Of a stretch of 64,000 nucleotides of DNA, positions 26,701 to 38,699 are shown in pieces. The notes below the pieces were generated by a model, which had not been told where the DNA came from, ran no database searches, and was given only the letters and a program-made list of their open reading frames with translations. Numbering within the stretch: the first letter of the stretch is position 1; each line of letters starts with the position of its first letter. The translations under genes were made by a program, and so were the position numbers. This DNA is from Capitulum mitella (Eukaryota; Arthropoda; Thecostraca; Pollicipedomorpha; Pollicipedidae), in assembly GCA_030062745.1 (NCBI GenBank), contig CP099842.1:2418001-2482000 (forward strand), read 5' to 3'.

Positions 26701-27778
26701 CGTCGCGGCCATTTGTCGAACGAACGCGCTTGGCTGCGTCTCCTAGCGGAGAGTAGGGAAATCGGCGATAACTTAATGCCCGACTTCCGGATCGTCCAAC
26801 GTGCGCCTGACGCCAATTTTCATCCGCCTCAAGAAATCCAGGCATGACATAGGTCAGTTGCATTGTGGTATACAATCGATCTTTGCACATACTTGATGCT
26901 GAGTCGCATGATAGTAAGCAAGTGCGTGCAAGACATCCTTGGAGCTGAACAGTTGCAAAAAGGAAAAACACGTTGACGAATCACCAGCATTCCGGATCTA
27001 CTGGAATACGATCTCACACACATGGAGGCATAACCGAATCGGAGGTATTATCTCAAGTGAACGTGTTGAAATTTCTCATGTATATATGACATTTTACCAA
27101 CACCTTATGCAAGACTTTGACGTTCTGCAATAAACCGGTACCTTTACCATTTGTGCGAGAGTTTGAGATCAAGTTTTTTGTAGCCACTGCAGTTTTGCAA
27201 AAAATCAAAAATATGATTTCAACATTGCGAGAACGGAATGCTTCACGAAGTGCTAAGCCTTAATCTGGTACGAATTTTCGCTGTTCTGGCGCAGAATTAT
27301 CTTCAGCGCTGAAAAACACGCAGCGGAATTCGGGGCGAGCGCGTTTTAAAAATATGCAAGGTAAAATAATGGTGAACGTCATGGCGGTTCCTGTTAACCG
27401 TAACTTTTCACCACTAAGCCTTGCATGCCGCATGGCTTTACAACAAACACATATTTAAAGGTTACGAAACTAGCGAATCGACATGTTCTAGACAGGAAGA
27501 TCTCTGTGTGGTTTTAGCTTTGTAGCGAATCAACGGACGTTTGGAACAGTCTACGTATATCTGAGGATACTTTTCTAGTCTTTGCGGGAGATGATTGCCT
27601 TCTGCAGAGTGTCAGCCTGCGCTCGCATAGCGTACTAGCACCTGTCGGGTTTTAATTGGTCCTGCTTGTCGCAGTGCTTTGCAACAAGCTGCGGTTTTGC
27701 TCGCTGTATTATCTGTCGGCCATAATCTGAAACAGGCAAAATGAGCGACAACCATTTTCCATTACATAAATGCAATAT

Positions 27779-27906
27779 GCCACCTCTGACTGTGTTCTGC
27801 CACCTCTGGACGTATCCAGCTGTGTTCCGCCACCTCCTGCCGTGTCCTGCCACCTCCGACGGTATTCTGCTCCTCCGACCGTATCCTGCTCCTCCGGTTG
27901 CATCCT
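27779..27906 (+). repeat. Degenerate 20-base minisatellite
   Basis: About six units of TGCCACCTCYGACNGTNTTC follow each other at 19-20 base spacing, with one 30-base unit. Later units lose the CCA and read TGCTCCTCCGACC. The array produces short antisense frames with WQNT-like repeats that are not genes. Confidence 0.75.
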
Positions 27907-28548
27907 GTCACAGACGGGCCGCTCCTGAGTCCATCTTGGTAAAAGACTGACAGCCCTTGGCGCATGGTCTGCGGCTCCGGCCGGCCTGGTGCCGTGTCGG
28001 CCGCCGGAGGACTCTGAGCGGGTGAGGAGCGGGCAGATGTGTTTATTGCGGCGCGGCGGCGGTCCCTCCCGGCCGGCGGCCTCCCGCTCCGGTCCCGTTC
28101 TCACGGCCGCCTCCCGGCTTTAGTGCAAACAAACATCCACCGAACAAAACACCACCTTCATAGGTGCGTCGCCGCTTCTGGCGCTATGCGGGGAACAGGC
28201 GCTCGAAGCGCCGTTTACGACGACCTTTCGTCGACGTTTTACGGCGCACGCCATGCGTCGAGAATTCTCTGAATTCGTGTGGTTGTGGAAGACGGGGCCA
28301 CCGTTCTTCGGCCATGCGTCTTGCCCGACCATGCCGTCTTCACCGGTGACACGGGCCCGCTCGTCTCGGCTCGTTCGGCGGCGTTTTAGGCGGTTCCATT
28401 TGGACCGGGTCCTCTCCGTCCGCCGCCGCCGCTGCTCAGATCACAGGGGACGCGACCCGGCGACGGCGACGGAATCACCTCACGGCTCTAATTTGTGAAC
28501 TCGAGATGGCGATTAGACGGCCGCCACGTCCTTGGCGGTGGGCCGGAA

Positions 28549-28606
28549 CATTAATATTCATGTTTAGATTAATGTACTCAAAGCAGACCGTGCCTAATTA
28601 GCATGC
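28549..28606. promoter_or_regulatory. AT-motif cluster with POU/homeodomain-like sites in a GC-rich island
   Basis: Inside a GC-rich block this short segment holds ATTAATATTCAT, an inverted ATTAAT, and TAATTAGCATGC at 28595-28606. The reverse of the last reads GCATGCTAATTA, resembling a POU plus homeodomain composite site. Such islands of TAAT motifs in gene deserts are often enhancers. No conservation evidence is available here. Confidence 0.25.
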
Positions 28607-31600
28607 GGTCGCGGCGATTGCCCCACACGGCGACGGCGGCGGGACGGCGGGGACGGCAGCCGCGGGTAATGGGACCAGCCCCGGGGCCCCCCGGCCGCAC
28701 AAAAATCCCGACGAGGGGAGGGGGGACGGCGGTGCTGGTCCGAGCCGGTGCTGTTTTCACGATGTGCGGCATCACCCGCACCACGCATACTGAGGCCACC
28801 GCTCGTCAGCTACGCGGTGGTCGACGTCAGTCAATCGTATGAACGAGGGTGATGATTGAAATCCTTATATTAATGTAGATGGACAGCTGAATCGGTCGTT
28901 TGATTCCGGGTTATTTGTTGTGCCCAGGGATATTCATGCGTGCATTTTTGCATTAGCAGGAAAGGAAAACTTGTATGACTGAAGTTAATAGCACAGCATG
29001 TTTTATTTGGAATATGTAACCAACATCTATTTGTCTGCATTAGTGGGAATGGAAATGCAGAATTCAGGAACATACAGGATAGAATAGTAATGATGCATAC
29101 ACTTCTTGCACAAAGCTGCATTTCCTGAGAAATGCGGCTGCATGAGTAGCTCGAATGATAGCAGCGCCATGGTGAAACGCGAGAACTTGGGGAATCAGCG
29201 AAAAAAAACGAACAATAACATCTCTAATGCTATCAGATGCCATCTTAATGTCTCTGAAAGGCTGGCGAGCTGTAGCAAAAAGAGGAGTAGTGCAATAAAT
29301 GTGAAAACAGTGATGTAATAATTTTAAGCAGCTTAAAATATTGTCGCGCGTTTCTAGCGTTCAAGAAATCAACTTTGTTAGTAGAATTGGTCCAAAATTT
29401 TGTATTGCTCCCTAAAATTTTTGGTATCATTTTTTTATTCATATTTGCCTAGAGCCCAGAAAATCTATGTATCCATCCGACCTGGTCATTTTGCATCTTG
29501 CCTAAATCCATCCATGTGCCATAGATCTTAGCGAAGTCGGAGCGAGCAAAATATGCGAAGCTTGAAGAGTTAGCCGCATTCACAGCTGGCATTCCAATAC
29601 GGTTGCCATAAGTTTTCAGGTGCGTCAGTTACGTTTGGCTTGTTAAAGTTGCAGGTGAGCGTTCCATGAAAACAGTTATGCCCCATTGACAGTTATGAAC
29701 AAATGAGGACTACGCGACTTTTCGGTCTGAAACGGCGGATTCGTCATCAGATCGCTCGTTAACCAGCGGCTAAAGCGCGAACCAGCCACAAAGTCGAACC
29801 CCGTCAATGCCAACACTTTCTCCACCACAATTTCACGTCTAACCACACCAAATGGAGGCGGGCATTCCCGCCGTTCCCGAGACCGACCGATATTCCTATT
29901 ATTTGTTTTTAATTATCCGACAGGAAGATTGATGGCGCGATACGTCGCCACTCTTTGACGCACACCGGTGCCGTCCGATTGGTTTGTAAATAAATGACAG
30001 GTGCGACCCGGGAGAGGGTAATGGGCCGGGAGGGCCGGCATCACTGGCCGGCGCGGCTGCCGATGCCGAATCCGATACCGAATTAGAAGGATTTTAGTCC
30101 TTGTAGGCTCGACGTAGCCCATAAATTATGGGCCCGGTGTGGGAAGTGGCGGTGGAATGGAACTCGCGGAATGTCGATATCTTGTTTACTGGATATTCGT
30201 GGTTAGAGCGGCTCACCAAAGCTACCTGCGTGTTTGTCGTGCGTGCTGGCGCACTGAAACCGACAGCGGAGTGGTTTTGAAGAAAAACGCATTTGTTCGT
30301 GTTCATTGATGTCTGGGCTAATAGGATATGAAATTAAAAGGTAATGCCACGCACAATATTTTGGTGCACTGATGATTATTTCGGGCAATTTTCTAATTGC
30401 TGCCTTTGCTCCCGTTAATTTAATGTCATTCAAGCAGTGAATGTTTGCTTGATGAGATTGTGCTGGCAGGATAATATGAACTAAAGGAAGGAAAATCATG
30501 TGCTCACTTTCTAACTCAAGAAGCGAGCAATAACGTTAGCGATCGGCACATCCTGGCTTTGCTAGCCTAACGCTTCTGTTGCAAATCCTGGACGTTGTGG
30601 ATGGATTTCTAAGAAGCATATTTGCACAGATCATGTGAACTGAAGAGTTTATTTAGTATACTGTTGTGAGAAATTCACTATGTGAACTGCTCTACATCGA
30701 GATGTTATGACAAGGCCGTATAAATACAATAAAAATATTTGATATAAATACGATACCGCAAGCTGGGCATTGCATTGGGTACACAACGCAACGAATGAGT
30801 GCAATGTAATGAAACCAGAGGATTAGATGGTTTAACGTTATCAAGTTTTTCTTTAAGAGGGTGCAAAAGCCATTTGATCTCGATTGTTTCCATGCAGCAC
30901 CATAGGACTAATAACAAATTTTCCAAATTATGGGGAATCGCTCCCGCAACCTCATCCCGTTTCAGCCGTCCCTACTCAAAAATATCATTGTCCATCCTTC
31001 TGCTGGTATCTCACACCGTCGGTGTAGAAAGAAATGGCTATTTTGCACAAAAAGGTGTTATTTTTGCATAGCAGAACCAATTTCAAAATTCTTCGATATT
31101 TTACTGCAAATCCAAAGCCTCTGCCTCATGTAAGAGGTGGCGTGACTTTGACAAATACAGCGTTGGCCGAAACAGAGACCACGTAGAATAATCCCATAAA
31201 AATATTTGTGTTAAAAATGACCAATGCGTTTGGACCATAACACCTGCTATTTGGTTAAACATGCTATTTATCACTTTCCTCTTTTCATCATTTTCTCGCT
31301 GTGTCCGCTATGTCCAGTGAAGCGGGCGAGAACAATTTTCAAAGAAGTATAAATGACAAACCTTGCGCTTAAATGTTCCAAGCCTTGCGAAAGACCGAAG
31401 AACTAACTGAGACGCGATTAAACGCACGAAGGAGACGCCGATCATTTCCATAACACCTGTTTTAATTAGTTCCAGGTGATATAGAACGCGTCTGCTGTGG
31501 GATAGTGTCATAAATAATTAATCACTGGCATTCGAAATTCTATTCACGCAGAAGAAATCCAATCCGACCGCGAGCGGCAAGCGCTGATGTACACATGAAA

Positions 31601-33180
31601 CGGTGGTGATGGGTGATGAATAATGTATCACGATATCCTTATCAACTAGAAAGTGTGTAATCGCCTTGCAAATCACTGTAAAATTGACGCAGAAATGCTC
31701 CAACGGACCTATGGCACCGAAAATAAACTTTCTTGGACGTCACAGGGTTTTTATACCAGCTAATTTAACCGAGTGTATCGAAGTGGGAAGCGTTGGCGTC
31801 GGAGCTAATGACAAGCTCAACTTGCCACGCTGTGTCTGACCCGTTTCTGAATTGTTTTTAGAAACGGAGTAACTTTGGCCTTGGCACGAACCGAAAAGTG
31901 CTAGAAGATCTTTGAAGTGATGTGCAACACTACGATAAGACACTAGCTTCACGACGATTGCAAAAACCTATACCTGCAGTGGGCCCAGACCAATCTTGTG
32001 ATGAAGATCCAGCGTTTCCCGTCCGTTTCTCTTTGCGAACCTCTGAACGACTCGACCAGACCGGCCTCACAACCTCACATCACGTGATGACAGCTCCAGG
32101 CGAGAACAAAGAGTTCCGCGCAATTATCCGGCCCCGCCCACGCCAGAGTCCACTGTCCGGGGAACGCCCGCGCACGCGCCCCCTGACCCCTTGGCTGACC
32201 CCGCGGCTGACCCCTGCCCCGTCTGCCCAGCGCCGCGTGCATGCAATTACCGACAGGATGCAGCGCAACAGCCGGCCCATACCGTGCAACAATGGCATTC
32301 CCCGGATAGTTTCTCACGTCGACCGGGCCGGCCGTTCGCGTGAGAGCTCGGTCGGAGGCGGCGGCCGCCCAGATGAGCCGTCGTCGGTGTCCGCCCTCTC
32401 GCCGTAATTGCAGCGCGATGTGCCTCGGCTCTCTCGCACGGCTCGCCCGCTGCAGCGCAGCCGGCGCCATGTGATGGTCGTGTGAGCGTGACCGCCGCGG
32501 GGGACATCCGTGCGTCGTGTTTGAATGTCATGTTTGTGCGCGAGATTTCTAATTGGCATCCTTCGGTGGTGTAATGCGCAGGTTGAACCGCGCTTGGACA
32601 TCTGTGAAAATCCGATGCCATCTGTCTCTCTATCAAGTGTTCACTCAACCACTCACCCAATTCCAGTTGGAAAAAAGAACTTAAAAAACGGTACCTGACC
32701 GAGTAGCAAAAGATATTTCGCAGGCGATTTGAAAAAAGGATGTGTTGCATGTGTTGCGGACCTTGCTATCAAAACTCGAGACCTTTGGCATATGTCCTTT
32801 GAGACTGTTTCTCCGATAACCATGCTCTTTGAACATAAGCAAATGGCTGAATTCATATAAGGTATGTCACGCCTATGTACGCATTCCTTAAAATACTTTC
32901 CATGCGTTGTAAATTGTGGAGTGAGACCAGATAAGTCAGTTGATGGTTACGTAGGCAAATTGGCCTTAAGCACAGGATAAAATCTGCATGAATTTTGCCA
33001 TAGTTACACACAGGTTCTATTTGATTCACGAAATGATATCCACTCTCTGTCATTCCGTCACGACCAATGGCGAAAAAAATCTGTACCTAAGCATGCCGAT
33101 GTTGCGTTGCCAGAAATTTGAAACACATGTAAGCGAGGGTGTCGATTTGTATTCTTTTGCGAAGATCTTTGCCACCTAAT

Positions 33181-33218
33181 GTGGGGTGTTTCGGAATGTT
33201 AACATCCAAACACCCCAC
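33181..33218. repeat. 38-base near-perfect palindrome
   Basis: GTGGGGTGTTT (33181-33191) and AAACACCCCAC (33208-33218) are exact inverted copies. The 16 bases between them (around GTTAAC) are themselves nearly palindromic. It could form a long hairpin and may be a fused pair of transposon ends or a protein-binding dyad. It lies about 80 bases before a separate short duplication. Confidence 0.85.
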
Positions 33219-33296
33219 AGTGGTGGTTTGAGCCCTCCTCCCAATATTTTCTGCTGATCTTTAAGGGAAATGAATAATAACAGCAAAAAGAACGGC

Positions 33297-33363
33297 CACA
33301 ATAGATAAGAAATAGGCAGAAAGTATAGAACAATCACAATAGATAAGAAATAGGCAGAAAGTA
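33297..33363 (+). repeat. 29-base direct repeat, two copies 38 bases apart
   Basis: The 29 bases starting CACAATAGATAAG at 33297 recur at 33335 without change. This is a simple recent tandem duplication in AT-rich DNA. Confidence 0.9.
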
Positions 33364-35687
33364 AACAATAAAGTCTAAAGCGATATATCCATCTATTATA
33401 CATGGGATAAACGCAATTTTTGTTTGACAAATAGTGACAAAAAACTTATAAATTTCCGTTGGTCCAAATAAAATGGGTTAAATCCGTTGAGAAACCCACA
33501 TTTGGGGGAGGTTAGGTTGTCGGGTCCTCGGTTCGTCCCCTTCCTCCAGTCATTTACAGAAATCAACACCTCTGGAAGTCAGCATTTGGCTTTGGGTTTT
33601 CGACAGACAAACGATGCACACATTTCACAACCATCTGTACGTGTTCCACTTATCCTGTTTGATACTTTTCCGAGAGGCATTGTCTGAGCTACTTTCGGAC
33701 GCGGCTTGACCTCCAAGGCTGGTCCAGGTTTCATTTGTATCTCTAATGAGACTAATCTCGGTATCTATTGTCGCGTTTTCGGCGTGGATGCCCTCATCAC
33801 ATCAACTTTTCATCGCGGTCGGCTCGGCTTCCATGCACCATCAGTGGGTAATTTGCTTCTAGTGCGGACTGTGATGCAGGAATCGTCAGTTGTACGTTAT
33901 ACAGAAGCGGAAATGATGGTTTTATCTTCACTGCTGCCGACCACCGTACGCAAGTATGGTCCCTTATGCCGAGAAGGAAGGAACCGAAATGCTCACTCGC
34001 TAAGACGTGGCTGGCTTTGAATGTTACAGTAGAAACGTATAACCCCAGAAATGCTCAGCGTCGCTCTGTCTGGCGCAGCTACCTGTCCCCCCCCCCCCGT
34101 TAAGGACGTGCTGCGTCAGATGACCGGTCAGCCTTCGTCGGGCCGTCAGCAGCTGTCACCACAGGGCCGCTAATGAAATCATCTGCGGCGATCTCCGACG
34201 GCCGGGCAGCCTTCAGCCTGTCGGCCGCGCTCGGTCCACTCGCCCGGAAAGATGCCCGGCCTCGCGGCGCGGCCGAGCGGAGCCGCCCCAGTCGTCCAGG
34301 GTCCCGCTCTGTCACAGGAATCTCGCCTGGACTTCCGGAACTTTTGCCCTGCACGTCAGAGCCCTCTACAGAACTCCCAGGCTCCCTTCTTTCACAGTAT
34401 CCCGTGGAGTTTGCAACGTATGCACGCATTGCTGATTTGCAAGCTGTCCGTGGAGCAATGGCTAGTTTCTACCAATATAGTTGTCTTGCATAAGATATAA
34501 CAACATGAATTAAATCCCCCAAGGAGTTCTCTTCTCACTCCCTTGGCAACAAAGACTTCACTTCGATATGCCATGTGACCATGCGTGATAAATCAGATCA
34601 CACCATCCTTCCCCATAAAAGAGTGTTACGCGTGCGTAGCGTACACATTTCTGCGCAGGAACAGCCACTATCCCGGCCAACGTACCCCGTTCCGTCCTAA
34701 CACAGCTCGCCTTTTAACTGCGCTGTGCGCTGCAAAGCTGCCATGTCGACCGTTGGCTCATTTACCGTCCAAATATGGTTCCCATGCCGGAAATCATGTC
34801 ACACAGACAATTTTCACGCGGCGAGTACGTAGCGGAAAGTGGCGTATGGCGTCGAAAAGCAGGATGGGGTCCAGCCCTTCAGGTCCGCTCGGCCTCACTC
34901 CCGTCCGAATGCAGCCCTGCTGGTGCTGTCGTTACAGCAGACCTCGGCCATCTCGCCGCCCGGCAACAAAGGCGCCCATCGTGAGCTGTGGCGGCTCCGG
35001 CACGCCCATCTGATCGCGGCCGTGTGTGCAGTCGGGCGCGGTGCAGGTCATGCCGGCGAAGCCGCCACCTGTTGCCACGGCAGCAGATCGCCGGCGGCGG
35101 TGGAGGTGCGGAGCAGACGGTTTCGATGGGCGGATTCAGACGGGAGTCCACCGACTTCGCCGAGTGATTTGTGAACGATGGCCTGTTTATCTTGTAGAAC
35201 GTAACAGGTCACCAGAGCAGACCAGCTATGGCAATTTGAAAATTCACCACTCTCTTTTATCTGCGGCATGTGTCAAGAGAATCTGTTCCACTATCCTGGC
35301 CTTGGTCTTGTAGCAGGAGCTCGCCAATTTGAGGAAAAACTTTGGTATTGGTATGGGGAAGTCATTTTTACTATTGGCTGTGGTTTACTCGTTGTTTCAG
35401 AAGCAGATGAAAGGAATGGAATACGGGCCAAAAATGAGGCATTTTTTGTGAACTGTTAACCAGTTTCTGTCTGTGGCATTTAAAACCCAATGATCCTCAA
35501 CAATTTCCGGCAGAAATGCCACAGACATCGCGACGGCATGTATTACAATAGTAACGGCCAGACGGTCACGGAGATAAGGTAGGGCGATAAGGACAAAATA
35601 CGGTCTCGGCAGGCATTTGGGCTTTTTACTGTTTTCTGGTGCTATTATCCCTCCTCCTTTCCGGAGTCTTTTGTTGAGCCGATTACC
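33364..35687. other. No gene seen
   Basis: This is mixed DNA with a C12 run at 34087-34098 and GC islands at 34.10-34.38 and 34.84-35.17 kb. No coding or RNA signature was recognised. Confidence 0.55.
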
Positions 35688-35698
35688 TATGTGTGCAG

Positions 35699-35971
35699 GC
35701 ACGTAGCCAACGGGGGGGGGGACATGGGGTCAATCCATGTCCTGTGTCAATCGGTCTACATTAGATGTTCAGCGATTTCGCAGGAATACGGAATAATGAT
35801 CGCATATATAATGGGGAAGCAAACGTTCTATGTTGTTCCTGTGCGTTAAACATGAGGTCAGTTTCATAAAATTTCCACCTTTTCCTATCAGTTTTGTCAT
35901 ACGCCAGTGTCATATGGCAATATCTGGCATTTGCCCCCCCCCCCCCGAGGAAAATGCTGGCTACGTACCAG
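35699..35971. mobile_element. Probable MITE (~273 bases) with inverted ends and target duplication
   Basis: The left end CACGTAGCCAAC and the right end, whose complement reads TACGTAGCCAGC, form imperfect terminal inverted repeats. Each is followed inward by a homopolymer: G10 at 35712-35721 and C13 at 35934-35946, also complementary. Outside lie near-identical direct repeats TATGTGTGCAG (35688-35698) and TATGTGTGTAG (35972-35982). The shared TATGTGTG is 8 bases, which would suit hAT-type insertion. There is no coding capacity. Family assignment is tentative. Confidence 0.6.
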
Positions 35972-35982
35972 TATGTGTGTAG

Positions 35983-38699
35983 TCTCACCAAAGCACATTG
36001 TTTCTTCTCAACCAGTGCAGGTAACAGAGCAGTGCCATTCCTGAGATGCCTAATGACATATTATTTAAAATATCGTAAGATACAAAGGATAAACTGAATT
36101 TAAAGTATCAGCTTGAAGAAGAGGTGCAACTAGTCAGGCATCTGTGAATGCCATATGCTTCTCTGCCAAGAGCAAAAAATCTCCTTGTCATTCGCGTGGA
36201 ATGATAAAAGCCGTAGTTTAGCATTTGATGCCGGGTCCTAGGTCTGAAAACAGCGGCGTTTCTTTCCTCTTTGCAACAGATTTCCGCTAATATATGTCGC
36301 TACACGTGGAGATTAGACTGGATGTAATGTCTGTCAGCGAGACCTGTTCGTTGGGCGCAACGCTTTTGGTATATCAAATCTACACAGCATACTTCCAGAG
36401 GAATGGAGCTCATTTTTTGGGCAGAAAATGATAAATATGCAATACAGTATCCTGAACACCAATTTCTGTAAACCTACGTTTCTGTAACTCCAGTAAGACA
36501 GCATTGTCCTAAGGAGTGACAGCGCGCTGCCTGAAGCGTATTTTTGCCTCCCGATGTTCAATTTCTTTTCACCGTCGGAGAGAAGAAATGCTAACAAGAA
36601 CTAAATATTTCCGTCATTTATTTCAATGTTGGGAACACCAACAATCCTGTTGTACCGAGCAAATATCATCAGTTGCAAGTCAACCTTGGCGAAAAGTTTG
36701 CGTTGTATACGCCTTGTTGCACGAGCGTGCCATTCCAGAGCAGTCTGATCCTGTTTTTACGTGCGCGGCCTGCCCCACGACAGCGCTGCAGAGGTGGTCG
36801 CATCAGTCTCGATCCCGATCAGATCCGCGCGGTTTATGGCGGCTGCACTATCGCGGCGGCGGCCGCTGATTGGCTGCCGGGAGGTCGGTCAGCTGGCGGC
36901 AGGGTCGGAATGCTGCATCTCCTGGCCGCTGTTCCGGGAAGAACTGAGCGCTGCTCGGGCTCAGCGCGCTGACTCCTGGGGTGGAGACGTCTGGAGGCTG
37001 GATGGGGGGGGGGGGGGGAGCATCAGCTGGAGAAGCCAGGGAATGGTTGACGTGGTTGTTGAATAGTAGCTCCCCATACTCGACAGTATGCTATCGATAA
37101 GGCGTCTACCCAGTTAAGTTATGTCTAATTACATAAAATAAGTACAGTGTATTCAAATTATATTCCAGAAATAATTGTATATAATATGAGCTGAAAAGGA
37201 ACACGGAGTTTGGGCGTACACAAAACATTAGGATTACATTACCCTTGACAGCTCGAATAAAATGGACGCTATTCCTCGCAAAACACAATTGTCACTTCCA
37301 AAAACAAAACAAAAACAAGAAACAAAAAAAACATTGGAAAAGCTTTACGTGCTGGAGCGGAAGTCGTTCGTTTAGTCAATGGACTGCTAATTTTCACACG
37401 GCGCAGCTCATCTTTTGTCAGTGCATTTTTGTAGCATCTTCAAAATGACCCTGTCGACAGGATACTCCCTCGATGGTAAATAACAACACGTCTGATAGCT
37501 GTGTTGAAGAATTTCCTTTGCCCCGAGACAACCCCGGCGCCCCAGCGCTGTCCACGTCTCGACGCGTCCCACTGACCCTGCTGGGAGGACGTCCCCATCA
37601 CCCGTCCGGCTCGGCGGCGACGTCATGGCCGGCGTGAGACGTTGCCAGCTGACCCGCGCCGCCGGGCCGTGCGTGCCATCACTCATCCCGCGACACCTCC
37701 CGACTAATTTCCATCAACAGCCGGGCCGGCCTCCCGGGGTCGAGGCCACTAAAAACGGCCGCCCCCGGTGGCCGCCGGGCCGGCGTAATTGACGGAGATA
37801 TTGCTCTTTGTTCGCCGATATCCCGCGACATGCTGGAATGCGCGCGCGGAAGGAGGGAGGGCTCGGGCGAGAGCGCCGCTCTGCCGGTTAACCGGACATA
37901 ACACCGTGTTACCCCATTTACGATAATAACGCCCTGGTTCGATCGCGGTTTCAACAGGCTGTTTGGTCGATGTGCCTGGCCGGCGTTTTTGTACGTGATA
38001 TGAATTCTTCCATGGACAATCTCCACAGACATGATGAGGACGTTTGACAGTCGTCATGCAAGTATGCTGATGAATGACACTGCATGCATGGAAGTTTTTT
38101 TATGAAGAATGTCAGACGTGTCATGGATATGTGTCTGATATCACCATTAAAACACGAAACTTTACGACGAAGCAGAAGTATGTGAAATGAAACCACGTAA
38201 AGCTGACCTCTGGTGACCCTAGGATAGCCTTCGGCGTTCGTTGTCTCAAGGACGTTCAAACCAGTGAGCCAAATCGCATCATCACCGTCGGCGCGGCGGC
38301 ACTTTGAAGTCGCGTTTCCCTGGTATGTCGCTTCGCGGGTCGTGTGTGGCGATTGTTTGACCACAAGCCCGCGCTAGTCATCGTGCCACTTTGTACAGGA
38401 TGTTGAATACTCTCGGAGAATGGCCCATCTAGTTTAGCGTGTTCTTGGCATGCCGCTGTTGGATGCGAGGCTATTTACTTTACGTAGGGACATAGAAAGA
38501 TGAGCCGTGTAGAGGATGCTTTGGAATGTAAACGGCTTAGTGGTTACACTTATTGTTCTCCCGGCACGGAACACAAGAATCTCTTGTTCTGCTTTGCTAA
38601 GGAGAAATGCTTTGATGTAATCGTGGAAATGTAAACTGAAGATTTCAGAAGAATAGGACAAGCGAACACACACGAATGATTGCTGGAAAACTGATACAA
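35983..38699. other. No gene seen
   Basis: A GC island at 36.74-37.07 kb contains a CCAAT-type box (GATTGG near 36867) and ends in a G15 run at 37004-37018. A second island is at 37.53-37.89 kb. The remainder is AT-rich. Confidence 0.55.

Larger units (their letters stand above)
23775..33180. other. No gene seen
   Basis: GC islands lie at 24.18-24.64, 26.10-26.80, 27.96-28.80 and 32.09-32.52 kb, with AT-rich DNA between. The 27.8 kb minisatellite and the 28.55 kb TAAT cluster are the only structured elements I see. Confidence 0.55.

Noticed and set aside
33487-33530. Telomere-like GGTTAGGTTG
   Set aside because: There are only about two TTAGG-like units with no array, which is expected by chance.
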